A DNA stretch of 64,000 bases. Origin: an uncultured Verrucomicrobia subdivision 3 bacterium (GTDB taxonomy: Bacteria; Verrucomicrobiota; Verrucomicrobiia; Limisphaerales; DASXHY01). Shown here piece after piece: positions 8,701 through 21,000 of this stretch. The notes under the pieces are model-generated. The model was not told where the DNA came from. It worked only from the letters and a program-made list of their open reading frames with translations, and searched no databases. Location: NCBI GenBank assembly GCA_937890005.1, contig CALBZA010000038.1, positions 1 through 64,000 on the forward strand. Reading direction: 5' to 3'. Within the stretch, counting starts at the first letter, position 1; every line of letters begins with the position of its first letter. A program made the translations under genes and the position numbers.

Positions 8701-9071
8701 AGGGCGAAAGTGTTGCGCCGCGCGACGAAACCGAGCAGCGCCTGCACCTGATCTGGCAGGAGGTGCTCGGACGCAACTCCTTTGGCGTCGAAGACAACTT
8801 TTTCCTGCTGGGTGGCCATTCGCTGCTCGTCATCCGGATGATCTCCCGGATCGCGCGCAGTTTCTCAGTCGAACTGCCGGTTCGCGCGGTGTTCGAGTCA
8901 CCAACTGTGGCCGGACTCGCTTTGAAGTTGAAGGAACTCGCCCCGGCCCGTCCCTGCCAGGAAAGCATCACCCCGCGAATTACACCGCGCCTCCGCGCGC
9001 AACAGCTGCTGACAAGGATCAACGAGCTGACTGACGCCGAGGTGGAATCACTTTTGACCCGACAGAAATGA
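5751..9071 (+). CDS. NRPS elongation module C-A-T, probably valine
   Basis: 1106 residues forming one complete elongation module. The condensation domain (about 20-460) opens with LSFAQERLWFLDQL and has HHIVADAWS at 155-163, the HHxxxDG site with Ala in place of Gly but with the catalytic second His kept. The adenylation domain (about 480-990) has TSGSTGSPKG near 632, NGYGPTENTTF, YRTGDRVRW and NGKIDTRALP (A10 Lys near 969). Pocket residues read by eye are D-A-F-W-L-G-G-T-F-K, which match the published valine code. The carrier domain has LGGHSLLVIRM with Ser 1024. It would condense the (possibly methylated) starter on the previous carrier with valine. The gene begins 12 bases after the previous stop and ends 22 bases before the next gene. 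Confidence 0.93.
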   Translation: MPYPEQLQTAPEAPASTSDRELCPLSFAQERLWFLDQLQPGSAAYNVPQAWRLKGDLDKGAFTKAVNTVVRRHESLRTTFSRIEGKPVEIISRYKPFDIEVVRIGADSESDEAEAIRRTLQAAALKPFHLQQGPLYRVQLFQLSPQDHIALLVVHHIVADAWSFEILRREVTAVYEAAISGKETSLPELPIQYLDYAHWQRERITGTLLAEQVDFWKSYLAGELPRLELPGQQHHPSNSDHCLSTPFVLDRDITERLRRIAQDEGATLFTVLFAAFNVLLHRVTGQRDFILGTPISCRDEAETENLIGLLVNTIPLRTEIKSNSTFRDLIGDVRASIFQAFAHHETPADEILKAVNVPRDGQDPLFNAVMALHGGFASGWSLGNVAAEMVDVEVPVAKFDFAFLLEETGCGIKGRLEHKTDLFDDAFMRRLLQQFHLLLDGIARNPARLIGQYPILSETERRLVTAEWNQTASDHERDSCIHQLFEAQARQTSDSIAIEAGSTQLTYRELNCRADQLAQRLRKSGVQPNSLVGLATERSANLIIGMLAVLKAGAAYVPLDRNYPRERLQWMIAETKLSVIVSEGAFDSLLQSGDAVSAVKLIQIDAESSAETNTLPAVTEVSPLSPAYVMFTSGSTGSPKGVEVPHRAVIRLVRGNDYASFSTDETFLQLAPASFDASTFEIWGALLNGAKLVLFPPHSPTLEELGRFIAEKKITTLWLTAGLFHQMVDQQIEALKPLRQLLAGGDVLSVSHVLKVLRELPKCRLINGYGPTENTTFTCCWTVPSDWPGNRSVPIGRPIRNTRVYVMDELFEPVPIGVPGELFVGGDGLANGYLNQPELTREKFVVVSTPQAPQGETLYRTGDRVRWLDDGTLEFLGRNDRQLKIRGFRIEPAEVETALLRHPSVRQAVAIGHRNAAGEPELVAYVKLHDRAVLDDAALRTFLAESLPPHTIPSRFIPIEAIPLTPNGKIDTRALPSPDSDLPKGESVAPRDETEQRLHLIWQEVLGRNSFGVEDNFFLLGGHSLLVIRMISRIARSFSVELPVRAVFESPTVAGLALKLKELAPARPCQESITPRITPRLRAQQLLTRINELTDAEVESLLTRQK

Positions 9072-9093
9072 CCGAAACCATTCAAGCCGTACA

Positions 9094-12000
9094 ATGAATC
9101 TGATTTCCCGCCCCGTGGACACGACTGTTTCCAACGATCGTCGCACCCTGCTGGAGGAACAGCTCCGGCAGGCGACTGCGGAGCCTGAAACCGTTCCGCT
9201 GTCTTTTGCGCAACAGCGTCTCTGGCTCCTCGACCAGCTGGAACCGGACAGCGCGCTCTATAACGTTCCGCTCGCGCTGGAACTCTCCGGGCCGCTTCAC
9301 GTCGAAGCACTCCAGAAGGCCCTGGGCGAACTCATCCGCCGCCACGAGATTCTCCGCACGCGATTCAAATGCATCGACGAAATGCCGGTGCAGGTCGTCG
9401 AATCGTCCGGGAATGTCACGTTCGTCATGCACGACGTCATTGACGCGCCGGAATCCGAACGCGAATCGCACGCGACACGTCTTGTGCGGGAGGAGATCAA
9501 CCGCCCGTTCGACCTGAGCACCGGGCCGCTTTTGAAAGCGATGCTGGTTCGTTTCTCCGCTGAACGTCATTGGTTCGTGCTGACGTTCCATCATATCGTT
9601 TGCGACGAGTGGTCGCTTCGCATCTGTCTTGAGGAAATCGCCGCGCTCTACGACAGCGCCCATCGCGGACGCGTCTCCGGCCTTGCCGACTTGCCGATTC
9701 AATACGCCGACTACGCGCTCTGGCAGCGCGATCGACTCGCCGGCGAAATTGGCGAAAAGCAGCTGGAATACTGGCGAAAGCAGCTCCAGGGAACACCGCC
9801 ACCGCTTGAACTTCCGGCCGATTTTCCGCGCGGCGTCACACCGACATTCCGTGGCAACACGCTTTCACACACACTTCCGCCCAGGCTCAGTGTCGGTCTG
9901 AAGGACATCGCCGGCCGGAGCGGCACGAGTCTGTTCATGGTGCTGCTCGCTGCATTCAAAACGCTCCTGCACCGTTATACGCAACAGACCGATCTCGTGA
10001 TCGGATCGCCGATCGCCGGACGCAATCAGCTCGAAACCGAGGATTTGATCGGCTTCTTCGTGAATACGCTGGTGCTTCGGACAAGTCTCGACGGAAATCC
10101 ATCATTTACCGAACTGCTGCATCGCGTCCGCGAAACAACACTGGCGGCCTACGCGAACCAGGATCTCCCGTTCGAAAAACTGGTTGAAGCGTTGCGCCCC
10201 GAACGGTCATTAAATCACAACCCGTTCACGCGACTGATGTTCGCGGTGCAGACACATCGGCTCGACGAAATCCGCTGGCCCGGCCTCAAGGCGCGGTTGA
10301 TCGACGTTTTCACTGAAACCGCCAAGTTCGACCTCACGTTCATCGTCCAGGAACTGGAACACAACCTTGTGGCCCGCGTGGAATACAACACCGCGCTGTT
10401 CCGTGAGGACACGATGCAACGCCTGCTGATGCAGTTCGAAACGCTGCTGGACGGCATCGCAACGCAACCGCAACGGCGTCTCTCAGAACTGTCGCTGCTG
10501 TCCGAGTCCGAGAAGTCTGCGATGCTGTGCGACTGGAATGCCACCGCGCGGGACTATCCGCGCGATCGCAGTGTGGCGCAATTGTTCGAGGCACAGGCGG
10601 CGGCAACGCCCGACGCCGTGGCAGTCAGTTACGGCAAGGAAACGCTCACGTATGCCGAACTGAATTCCCGTGCGAACCAGCTGGCGCGGCACCTTCTTCA
10701 ATTCGGCGTCGGTCCCGAAGTTCCCGTTGGCCTGTGCGTGGAACGCTCCCCTTCCCTGCTCGTCGGAATGCTCGCCATTCTCAAAGCCGGCGGCGCTTAC
10801 GTTCCGCTCGATCCCAGCTATCCGAAAGCGCGCCTGGCCCACATGCTCGGCGATGCCGGCGCGCCGGTGCTGATCACGCAGCAACATCTGCTCGCGTTTC
10901 TTCCCCGCACTCACGCACGCGTCATCTGCATCAATTCAGACTGGGAACTGATCGCACGGCAGCCGCAGGACAACCTGCAAGCCACCATCAACGGAAACAA
11001 CACCGCCTACATCATCTACACCAGCGGCTCGACCGGTCAGCCCAAGGGTGTCGCTGTGCCGCACCGCGCCATTTCCCGGCTCGTGCTGAACACGGACTAC
11101 ATCCAGATCGACGCGAACGATTGCATCGCGCAGGCATCGAATACGTCGTTCGACGCCGCCACGTTCGAAATCTGGGGCGCATTGCTGAATGGAGCGCGGC
11201 TCGCAGGAATTTCCTTCGACGTGGCGCTGTCGCCGGAGGATTTCGCACGCGAACTTCGGGAGCAGAAAATCAGTGTCCTGTTTCTCACAACAGCCCTGTT
11301 CAACCAGATTGCAGCGGATCAGTCCGACGCGTTCTCCTGCGCGCGTGTGCTGTTGTTCGGAGGCGAAGCGGTCGATCCGCGATGGATTCGCGAGGTGCTG
11401 AAACATCCGCCCCAACATCTCCTGCACGTTTACGGTCCGACCGAGAACACAACGTTCTCAACCTGGCACGAAATCAAAGCGGTCACTCCAGACGCCCATA
11501 CCATTCCGATCGGAAGACCGATCGCCAACAGCCAGTGTTACGTGCTCGATTCCAACCTGAATCCCGTTCCCGTCGGAGTTCCCGGCGAATTGCACGTCGC
11601 CGGTGACGGACTTGCCAACGGCTACTGGAAACAGCCGGAACTGACGGCGCGAAAGTTCATTCCCAATCCGTGGAGCCAGTCCTCGGAGAATCGCTGGCTT
11701 TACAAAACTGGCGATCTCGTCCGATGGCTCGCCGACGGAAGCATCGAGTTCGTTGGCCGCATCGACAGTCAGGTGAAGCTACGTGGATTCCGGGTTGAAC
11801 TGGGTGAGATCGAAAACATCCTTTCGCAGCATCCCGGCATCCGCAACTGCGCCGTCACCGTTCATTCGCACAACTCCGGCGACCGGAAGCTTGCTGCGTA
11901 TTTCGTTTCACAGGGCCGGAAGGCGCCGTCTCTTCCCGAGCTGCGGGATTTTCTGAAGCAGAAATTGCCGGACTATATGATTCCGTCTTCGTTCGTCCGG

Positions 12001-15000
12001 CTTGACGCGCTACCGCTCACACCCAATGGCAAGGTTGACCGCAAGTCACTGCCCGAACCGGAGCGCGTCCGGCCGGAGCTTGAAAAGCGCTACGCCACGC
12101 CGCAGGACGCGGTCGAGGTCGAACTGACGCGCATCTGGGAAAATGTCCTCGGAATCAAACCGATCGGCATTCAGGACAAGTTCTTTGAACTTGGCGGCCA
12201 CTCGCTTCTGGCAGTGCGGGTCATTTCACAGATCGAAAAGCATTTCGGCCGCAAGCTGAAGCTCGCGACCATTTTCCAGGCGCAAACGATCGAACAACTT
12301 GCCGCGATTCTCCGGAAGGAGATTCAGGAGGACAGCGCCATTTCAGGCACGTCGATCGTTGAAATCCAGCCCAAGGGAACCCGTCCACCACTCTTCTTCA
12401 TCCATGGCGCAGGCGGCGGAATGTTCTGGGGTTACGTGAATCTGTCCCGTCATCTCGGACCGGATCAACCGGTGTATGGACTTCGTTCGCGCGGACTGGA
12501 CGGACGCGAGGAATTTGAATCGATCGAGGAAATGGCGCGGCATTACATCGCCGACATGCGTGTGATCCAGCCGCGCGGGCCGTATCATCTGGGCGGCTAT
12601 TGCTTCGGCGGCAATGTCGCTTACGAAATGGCGCGTCAGCTGGAGGAACAGGGTGAGGAGGTTCGCACGCTCGCGCTGTTCAATTGCGCACCGGCCAATT
12701 CCAGTTACTCGCGCCTGAGTTTCTCCCCGCGCTGGTTCTTCCGCTTCGGAGTGAATCTTTGCTACTGGATGAGATACTTCCTCGGCTGGTCGCCGGAGCA
12801 GCGTCGCGAATTTTTCCGTTGGAAAGTCGAGATGCTGCAGCGCCGCGCCACACGTCTGCTTGGAAACGCGGATCAACACAATGGCCGCATCGACGCCAGC
12901 GAACTGGTCGATCTCTCGTCGTTCAGCGACGATCAGCGCCAGCTCTGGGAACAGCACATTTACGCGCTGGTTCATTACCACCCCAGGCCTTTCCAGGGAA
13001 AAGTGCAGCTCTTCCGCAGTCCGGGACATCCATGGCTTTGTTCGTTCGAGGATGACTATGGCTGGGGCGAAATCGCCAGGAGCGGCGTGGAAATTCGTGT
13101 CGTTCCCGGAATGCACGAGCAGATCCTCGAAGAACCGTGCGTCGCGTCGCTTGCGAATGCATTGAGCGAAGTGCTCACCCGTCAGAACAACGTTCCTGTT
13201 GAGGACACGAAACCTGCCGCGTCCCCTGCCGGACCGATGCCGAATCCGGAATGGAATCAGGTTCGCGCCGATTATCCGGTCAATCATTCCTATACCGAGC
13301 ATTTTGAAGCGCAGGTTAAAAAAACACCGCACGCACTGGCGCTGCGATTCCAGGATCAGGACCTGACTTACGCCGAACTGAATGCGCGAGCCAATCAACT
13401 GGCGCACCGACTCAAGGCACTGGGCGCCGGGCCGGAAGTGCTCATTGCGGTTTGTCTGGAACGTTCGATCGACCTGCCCGTTTCGCTGCTCGCGATTCTT
13501 AAATCCGGCGCCGCGTATCTGCCGCTCGATCGTTCCTATCCCAAAGATCGCCTCGCCTACATGTTGTCCGATTCCGGCGCGCGGGTGTTGATCACCACCT
13601 CGGATTTCACGAGTCAGTTGGACGCCGGCAGCGCCACCGTGATCTGCCTGAACGATCCGATGGAACAGAAGCGCATCGCAGAACATCCCGGCACCGATCC
13701 GCGAACACACGCTTCACCCCTGAATCTCGCCTACGTGATCTACACGTCGGGTTCTACCGGCGCGCCCAAGGGCGTTCAGATCACGCACCGTTCACTGCTC
13801 AACCACAACTTCGCCGTGGCAGAAGCCTACCGGCTCGGTCCGTCCGACCGTGTACTTCAGTTCAGTCCGTTCAGCTTCGACATCTCGGTAGAGGAACTTT
13901 TCCCATCGTGGATTTCCGGCTGCGCGCTTGTGATGCGATCCGACGACGACATTTCGTCGGTCCACCGTTTTCTGAGCTTCATCGCGAAAGAGAAGATCAC
14001 GGCAATCGACATTCCGACCGCCTACTGGCACGAGATCGTGGATCATCTTCGAACGGAACAATTGCCCGAATCCCTGCGGCTGGTCGTGATCGGTGGTGAG
14101 AAGGCGACCGATGACGCCTGGCAGTGCTGGAAAGAACGCGCACGGGAAACCGTTCAGCTGATCAACACTTACGGCCCGACTGAGGCGACCGTATCCGCCA
14201 CCTTGCACATTGCGGACCGGAATGAGAAAACGCTTCCCATTGGAAAGCCACTGCCGAACACGCAGGCGCTCATTCTCGATGCAAATCTTCAGCCGGTCCC
14301 GGTCGGCGCTGAAGGTGAATTGCACATTGGCGGCGCAGGCCTGGCGCGCGGTTACCTGAATCGTCCCGACCTGACCGCGAGCAAGTTCATTCCAAATCCG
14401 TTCCCGGAGATTGCGTCCGAGCGGCTTTACAAGACAGGCGACGTGGCGCGGTTTCGTCCGGACGGCACGATTGAATTCGCCGGAAGAACAGACGAACAGG
14501 TGAAAATCCGCGGGTTCCGAATTGAGCTCGGCGAAATCGAAACAGCCCTTCGCTCGCATCCCGCCATCAAGGACGCAGTCGTCATCGCCCGCGAAGACAT
14601 TCCCGGAAAAAAGCGTCTCGTGAGCTACATCGTGCCGCGCAATGGCAACGCGCCCGGCGTGAGCGAACTGCTCCAGATGCTCAAGTCCAAGCTGCCACCT
14701 TACATGGTGCCGTCGGCGTTCGTCCCGCTGCCGTCGCTTCCAATGACGCCCAGCGGCAAGGTGGATCGAAAAAATCTTCCCGCGCCGGGCGACGATCGTC
14801 CGGAGCTGGCCGAAGAATATGCGGCACCGCGCACACCGATCGAAACGGTGATCGCCAACATCTGGAGCGAAGTGCTCGGCATCAACAAGGTCGGCATCAA
14901 AGACAACTTCTTCGATCTTGGCGGTCATTCGCTTCTGGCGATTCAGGTGATCTCCCGAATTCGCGAAGCGCTCCAGGTTGAAGTTCCCCTCGGAAGTCTG

Positions 15001-18000
15001 TTCACGTTTCCCACAGTCGCCACGCTCGCTGAATCGTTGTCGGAAACCGCCACGGAAACACAGCCGGTGCTTCCCGCCTCGGCAATGCAGGGAAAACGGC
15101 TGCCGCTCACGGACGCTCAACGCCGCATCTGGTTCCTCGATCATTTCGAACCGCAACAGTCGTCCTACAACATCCCGACCGTTCTCCGACTGCGCGGACC
15201 GCTCAATCTGAACGCGCTCGAACAGGCATTCACTGAACTGGCGCGCCGTCACGAGGCCCTGCGCGCGCTCTTCCCGTCGGCCAATGGCGAACCGACGCAG
15301 ATTATTTGCGAACCAAAGCCGATTCAGCTGCCGGTCACAGACCTTCGGCATCTGCCGCAATCGGAACGCGAAGAACGCGCCAATGCGATGGCTGTCCAAG
15401 AAGGACGCCGTTCCTACGCGCTGTCGAGTCCGATGCTGCGGCCATTCCTCTGGCAGCTCGCCGAGAACGATCACCTGCTCCTGATCGTCACCCACGAACT
15501 CGCCTGCGACGCATATTCCGCGCGGTTGCTCGTGAAGGAACTGACGGCGCTTTACGGTGCTTTCGCCACATCCACTGCTCCGGCGCTTCCAGATCCGGCT
15601 ATTCGATACGAGGACATTCCGAGCCACGTGACGATCAGTCCTGAGAGAATTCAGGACGAACTCGCGTTCTGGAAACGGGAGCTTCAAGGCGCGCCGGCCC
15701 TCCTTGAGTTGCCCACAGATCGTCCACGCCCGCCACATCAACGCGATGACGGCGCGCGACAAAACATCCGGTTCAGCTCGTCGCTCACGGCTTCATTGCA
15801 ACGACTTGGTGAAGCTCATGGATGCGATCTTTTCTGCACACTGCTCGCAGGATTTCAGACATTGCTGGCGCGATATTCCGGTTCCTCCGACATTGTCGTC
15901 GGTTCACTTCTGCGAAATCGGAACCGGCCGGAACTCAACGGCACCATTGCGAAGATCGAAAACACCGTCGTGCTGCGAAACGATCTTTCCGGCAGTCCTT
16001 CGTTCTCCGATCTCTTGCGCAAAACCGGTGAACGCACCCGGACCGCACTCGCTGCCGGTGACTTTCCATTCGAACTCATTCTTGACGAATTGCGTCCGGA
16101 ACGGAATGCGAGTTACACGCCGGTGTTCCAGGTGATGTTCACCTTCGAACCCGAACCTCTCCCGGCGATGAACGTCGCCGGACTCGAGTTCGCTCCGGTC
16201 GATCTCGACAACAAAACGTCGAAGCTCGACCTGCGACTGCATCTCGAACAATCGCCCGATGGACTTCGTGGATTCATTGAATACAACACAGACCTTTTCG
16301 AACCGTCCCGAATGGAACGGATGGCGGATCATTTGCTCACATTGCTTTCCGCCGCAGAGAGCGATCCGGCTCAATCGATCGCAACGTTGCCATTGATGCC
16401 TGAAGCAGAATCGCGCCGTGTCCTCAATGAATGGAATGCCACCACGCTTTCCTATCCGGCTTCCGCAACGCTCATCTCGCTGTTCGAACAACAGGCCGCT
16501 GCGACACCCCAGGCGACGGCGCTGATTTCCGGAACTGATCGATTGAGTTATGCCGAATTGAACGCTCGCGCCAATCAGCTCGCGCATCACCTGGCCTCGC
16601 TCGGCGTCGGCCCTGGCGTTCTCGTCGGCATCTGTCTCGAACGTTCCTGGCGGCTGCTCGTCGGAATTCTCGGTGTGTTGAAGGCTGGCGGCGCTTACGT
16701 TCCGCTCGATCCGGCGTATCCGAAGGAACGTCTCGCGTTCATTCTCCAGGATGCAAGGGCGCCCATTCTCCTGACGCAGGAATCGTTGCGCGGATTTCTC
16801 CCTGACAACTCGGGCCGCCTGCTCTGTCTCGATTCGGACTGGAGTTCGATTCACATCCACAGCCAGGAAAATCCGGCCTGCCGCGCGCAAAGCTCCGATC
16901 TCGCCTATGTCATCTACACATCCGGTTCAACCGGTCAGCCGAAGGGCGTTGCGATCGAAAATCGCGCCGCGGTCGCTCTGATCTTCTGGGCGCGAGAAGT
17001 CTTCAATTCGGAGGAACTCGCCGGTGTGCTGGCATCCACTTCAATCTGTTTCGATCTGTCGATCTTCGAAATGTTCGTTCCGCTCTGTGCGGGTGGAAAA
17101 GTCATTCTCGCGCAAAACGCGCTGGCGCTGCCTTCCCTGGACGCCGCGGCGGAAGTGACATTGATCAACACAGTCCCGTCGGCGATTCGCGAGCTGCTTC
17201 GCATCCGGGGAATTCCGCCCGGCGTGCGGGTGGTCAATCTCGCAGGCGAACCGCTCGCCACCTCAATCGTCAATCAGATCCATGGCGAAACGAACGTTGA
17301 AAAGGTTTACGACCTTTACGGTCCGTCCGAAACGACCACCTATTCCACGTTCACACTGCGACGTCCAAGCGAGGCGCCCACCATTGGAAAACCGCTCGCG
17401 AACGAACAGGTTTACGTTCTCGATCCCAACCGTCAGCCGGTGCCGGTTGGCGTTCCGGGCGAACTTTACATCGGCGGCGACAAGCTCGCGCGCGGTTACC
17501 TGAATCGCCCCGAACTGACTGCGGAGAAGTTCGTTTCAAATCCGTTTCAACCCGGCAGGCGCTTGTATCGAACCGGCGATCTCGCCCGCTGGCGCGCCGA
17601 CGGAAATCTTGAGTTCCTGGGACGCATCGATCATCAGGTGAAGATTCGCGGATTTCGCATCGAACTGGGCGAAATCGAAACGGCCTATCGCAAGCATCCG
17701 GACATTCGCGACGTGATCGTGCTCGCGCGGGAAACTCCCGACGGACCCAAGCGGCTTGTCGGCTATCTGGTGTGTCGAAACAGAAAACGGGTTCCGTCCG
17801 ATGAACTCCGACGGTTCGGAAAGGAACATCTTCCAGAATACATGATTCCGTCCGCGTTCGTGCTTCTGGACGAACTGCCGCTCACACCGAATGGAAAGGT
17901 GAATCGCAAAGCGCTGCCCGATCCTGAAGGCGACGATCGCGATTTCAGCACGCCGTGCCTCGCGCCACGCACTCCGGTTGAGGCGCAGCTTGCGGCGATT

Positions 18001-21000
18001 TGGCGTGAAGTGCTGCGTCTGCGACAGGTTGGCGTGCAGGACAATTTCTTCGAACTCGGCGGCGATTCGCTGCTCGCCATTCAAGTGATTTCGCGCGTTC
18101 GCGAAACCTGCAAGGTCGAGCTGCCTCTGTTCAGCCTCTTCGACGCGCCAACCATCGAACTGCTCGCCACCGGCCTCGAGTCCGGCACCTGGACACAAAA
18201 TCAGCGCCCGGTTCTGCCGCTCCAGAGAATTCCGCGCGAAGGAAAGCTTCCGGTTTCGTTCGTCCAGGAACGTCTCTGGTTCCTGCATCAGTTGGATCCA
18301 GGGGACTATTCCTACAACGTCGCCGTCGCGCTGCGGATCAAGGGCCCGTTGAACACTGCCGCTCTTCAGCGCGCGTTCAACATGATCGCTGAACGCCACG
18401 AATCGTTGCGCAGTGTGTTCGCCTACGAAGACGGCCTGCTCACCCAGCGGATCAAACAGGGACAGACGCTTCCGATCGACACAACGGATCTCAGCCATCC
18501 AGCGGATCAATCAGAGACGCGACTGGAACAATGGCTTCGTCGGGAAAGTCAGCATCCCTTCGATCTCGCCGCCGGACCGTTGACGCGCATCGGCCTCGCG
18601 GCACTGAGCAAAACCGATCACGCGCTGCTCGTGGTAATGCACCACACCATTTCGGATGGCTGGTCGCTGACACTTCTCTTTCAGGAACTGGAATTGATCT
18701 ATGCCGCCCTGGCCCAAAACAAACCCGCTCCTGTGCTGCCCGAACTGCCGTTGCAATACGCAGACTTCGCTGCCTGGAAACGTCAGCAGATGCAGGGTGC
18801 CTTGCTCGATCAGGAACTGGACTTCTGGAAGCGCAAACTCGCCGGCGCGCCTGATTCCATCGCACTGCCCTTCGATCGCGCGCCTTCGGAAAAGACGACC
18901 AACCGCGGCGGACGCCAGCTCATAACGTTGCCGAAGTCGATCTCGGACACGATCGCACAGGTCAGTCAGCGCCAGAACAGCACCGCGTTCACCGTCCTCA
19001 CCGCCGCGCTCTGCGCCGTGTTGGAAAAATGGAGTCATCAGCGCGACCTCGTCGTCGGAACAGTCGTCGCCGGCCGCAATCGACGCGAGATGGAGAATCT
19101 CATCGGCTGCTTCATGAACTTCCTTCCGATTCGCACGCGGATGTCCGGCGAGGAATCGGGCATTGAACTGCTGGCAAAGGTGAAGGCGTCGGTGCTGGAG
19201 GCGCAGGATCATCAGGATTGCCCCTTTGAACGCATCGTCGAGGCGGTCAATCCCGAACGTCACAAAAACCAGAACCCGCTCTACAACGTCGCCTTGCTGT
19301 TGCAGAACTTCCCCACGGAAATGTTCCGCAATCCCGACCTCCAGGTGACGACCATTCCGGTCGATCTCGAAGCCGCCCTTCTGGATCTTCGCTTCGAAGC
19401 GGAATGGAACAACGGTCAGATGGAACTCGCATGCGAATACAAGAGCGACCTGTTCGACGACACCACCATTCAGGAGCTGCTCGCCTGCTATCAACAGTTC
19501 CTCGAAATCATCCTGTTCAAGCCGGAAACCAGGCTGTCTGACTTCCGGCTCCCCCAGGCACTTGATGCCCAGGCGCGGACAGCCCGAAGCCGCGACGCGC
19601 ATCTCACCATCGCCGTTGCCTCCACCTTCACCGCCGAGCCGGTCGAGGATTCGCTGCGTTACTGGGCGAAGGAACTGGAGCTTCCGGCAAAGGTCGAATT
19701 CGCCGGTTACAACCAGGTGTTCCAGGAACTGCTCGATCCGGGCAGCCTGCTGAACGGAAACAGCCGCGGCATGAATGTGCTGCTGATCCGGCCCGAAGAC
19801 TGGTTGAAGGACGCCGGTGGGAATGCGGACCGAAGTGCAGCGCTCAAACGTGTCGCCGGCGAGTTCGTCGATGCCGTCAAATCCGCGGCATCCCATGCAC
19901 AGGTTCCAATCCTCACCATTCTCTGTCCGCGTTCAGTGGATTCGACAACCGACACTTCATTGTCCGCTGCGATCGATGAAGCCGAAGCAACGATTGCGAC
20001 TGGAATGCGGAACGTTGCGAACCTGCATCTCATCACCAGTGACGAACTGCTCAGGCAATATTCCGTCCGGGACTACTACGATGCGAGTGGTGACGAACTT
20101 GGGCGCGTTCCATTCACTCCCGTTTTCTTCACCGCACTCGGCACCGCGATCATGCGCCGGCTGCACGTGCTGAACCGCACTCCGCACAAGGTGATCGTGC
20201 TCGATCTCGACAACACGCTCTGGTCGGGCGTGTGCGGCGAGGACGGTGCCGCGGGGATCTGCATTGATGCTCCGCGAAAGGCGTTTCAGGAGTTCATGCG
20301 CGCGCAACAGGAGTCGGGCCGTCTCCTTGCAGTATGCAGCAAGAATAATCCCGAGGATGTCAGCGACGTATTCGCACAACGCCTCGACATGCCGCTCCGC
20401 CACGAACACTTCGTCGCATGGAAAACGAACTGGCTTCCGAAATCGGAAAACCTCAAAGCCCTCGCGCAGGAACTGAACCTCGGTCTCGACAGCTTCATCT
20501 TCATCGACGACAACCCGGTCGAATGCGCTGAAGTGGAGGCGAATTGTCCGGAGGTTCTCACGCTGCAACTGCCGGAGGATCCGGAACAGATTCCCGCGTT
20601 CCTGCAACATTGCTGGGTGTTCGATCACACGAACGTCACCACCGAAGACCGGAAACGCGGCGAGATGTATCGCGAGAATCTTCAGCGCGAACAGCTGCGT
20701 TCGAAATCCTCCGGGCTGGCCGACTTCATCGCCAGTTTGCAATTGCAGATCGACATCACGCCAATGACCGACGATCAGCTCGCGCGGGTTTCCCAGCTGA
20801 CGCATCGGACAAACCAGTTCAATTGCACCACGATCCGGCGTTCTGAAACGGAGATTCGTCAACTGTTGGCAACATCGGAGATTTTCACAGTCTCGGTCCG
20901 CGATCGCTTCGGCGACTACGGGCTTGTCGGTGTGATGATCGCGTCGGTGAAGGAGACCGGGGTGGATGTGGACACGTTCCTTCTGAGCTGCCGTGTTCTC

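Noticed and set aside
12343..13710. 455-codon minus-strand frame over TE1 and A2
   Set aside because: Antisense shadow of intact NRPS coding sequence.
13792..15762. 656-codon frame on the minus strand inside the giant NRPS gene
   Set aside because: Arg/Phe-rich shadow of a GC-rich gene on the opposite strand; no motifs, and the plus-strand NRPS domains are unambiguous there.
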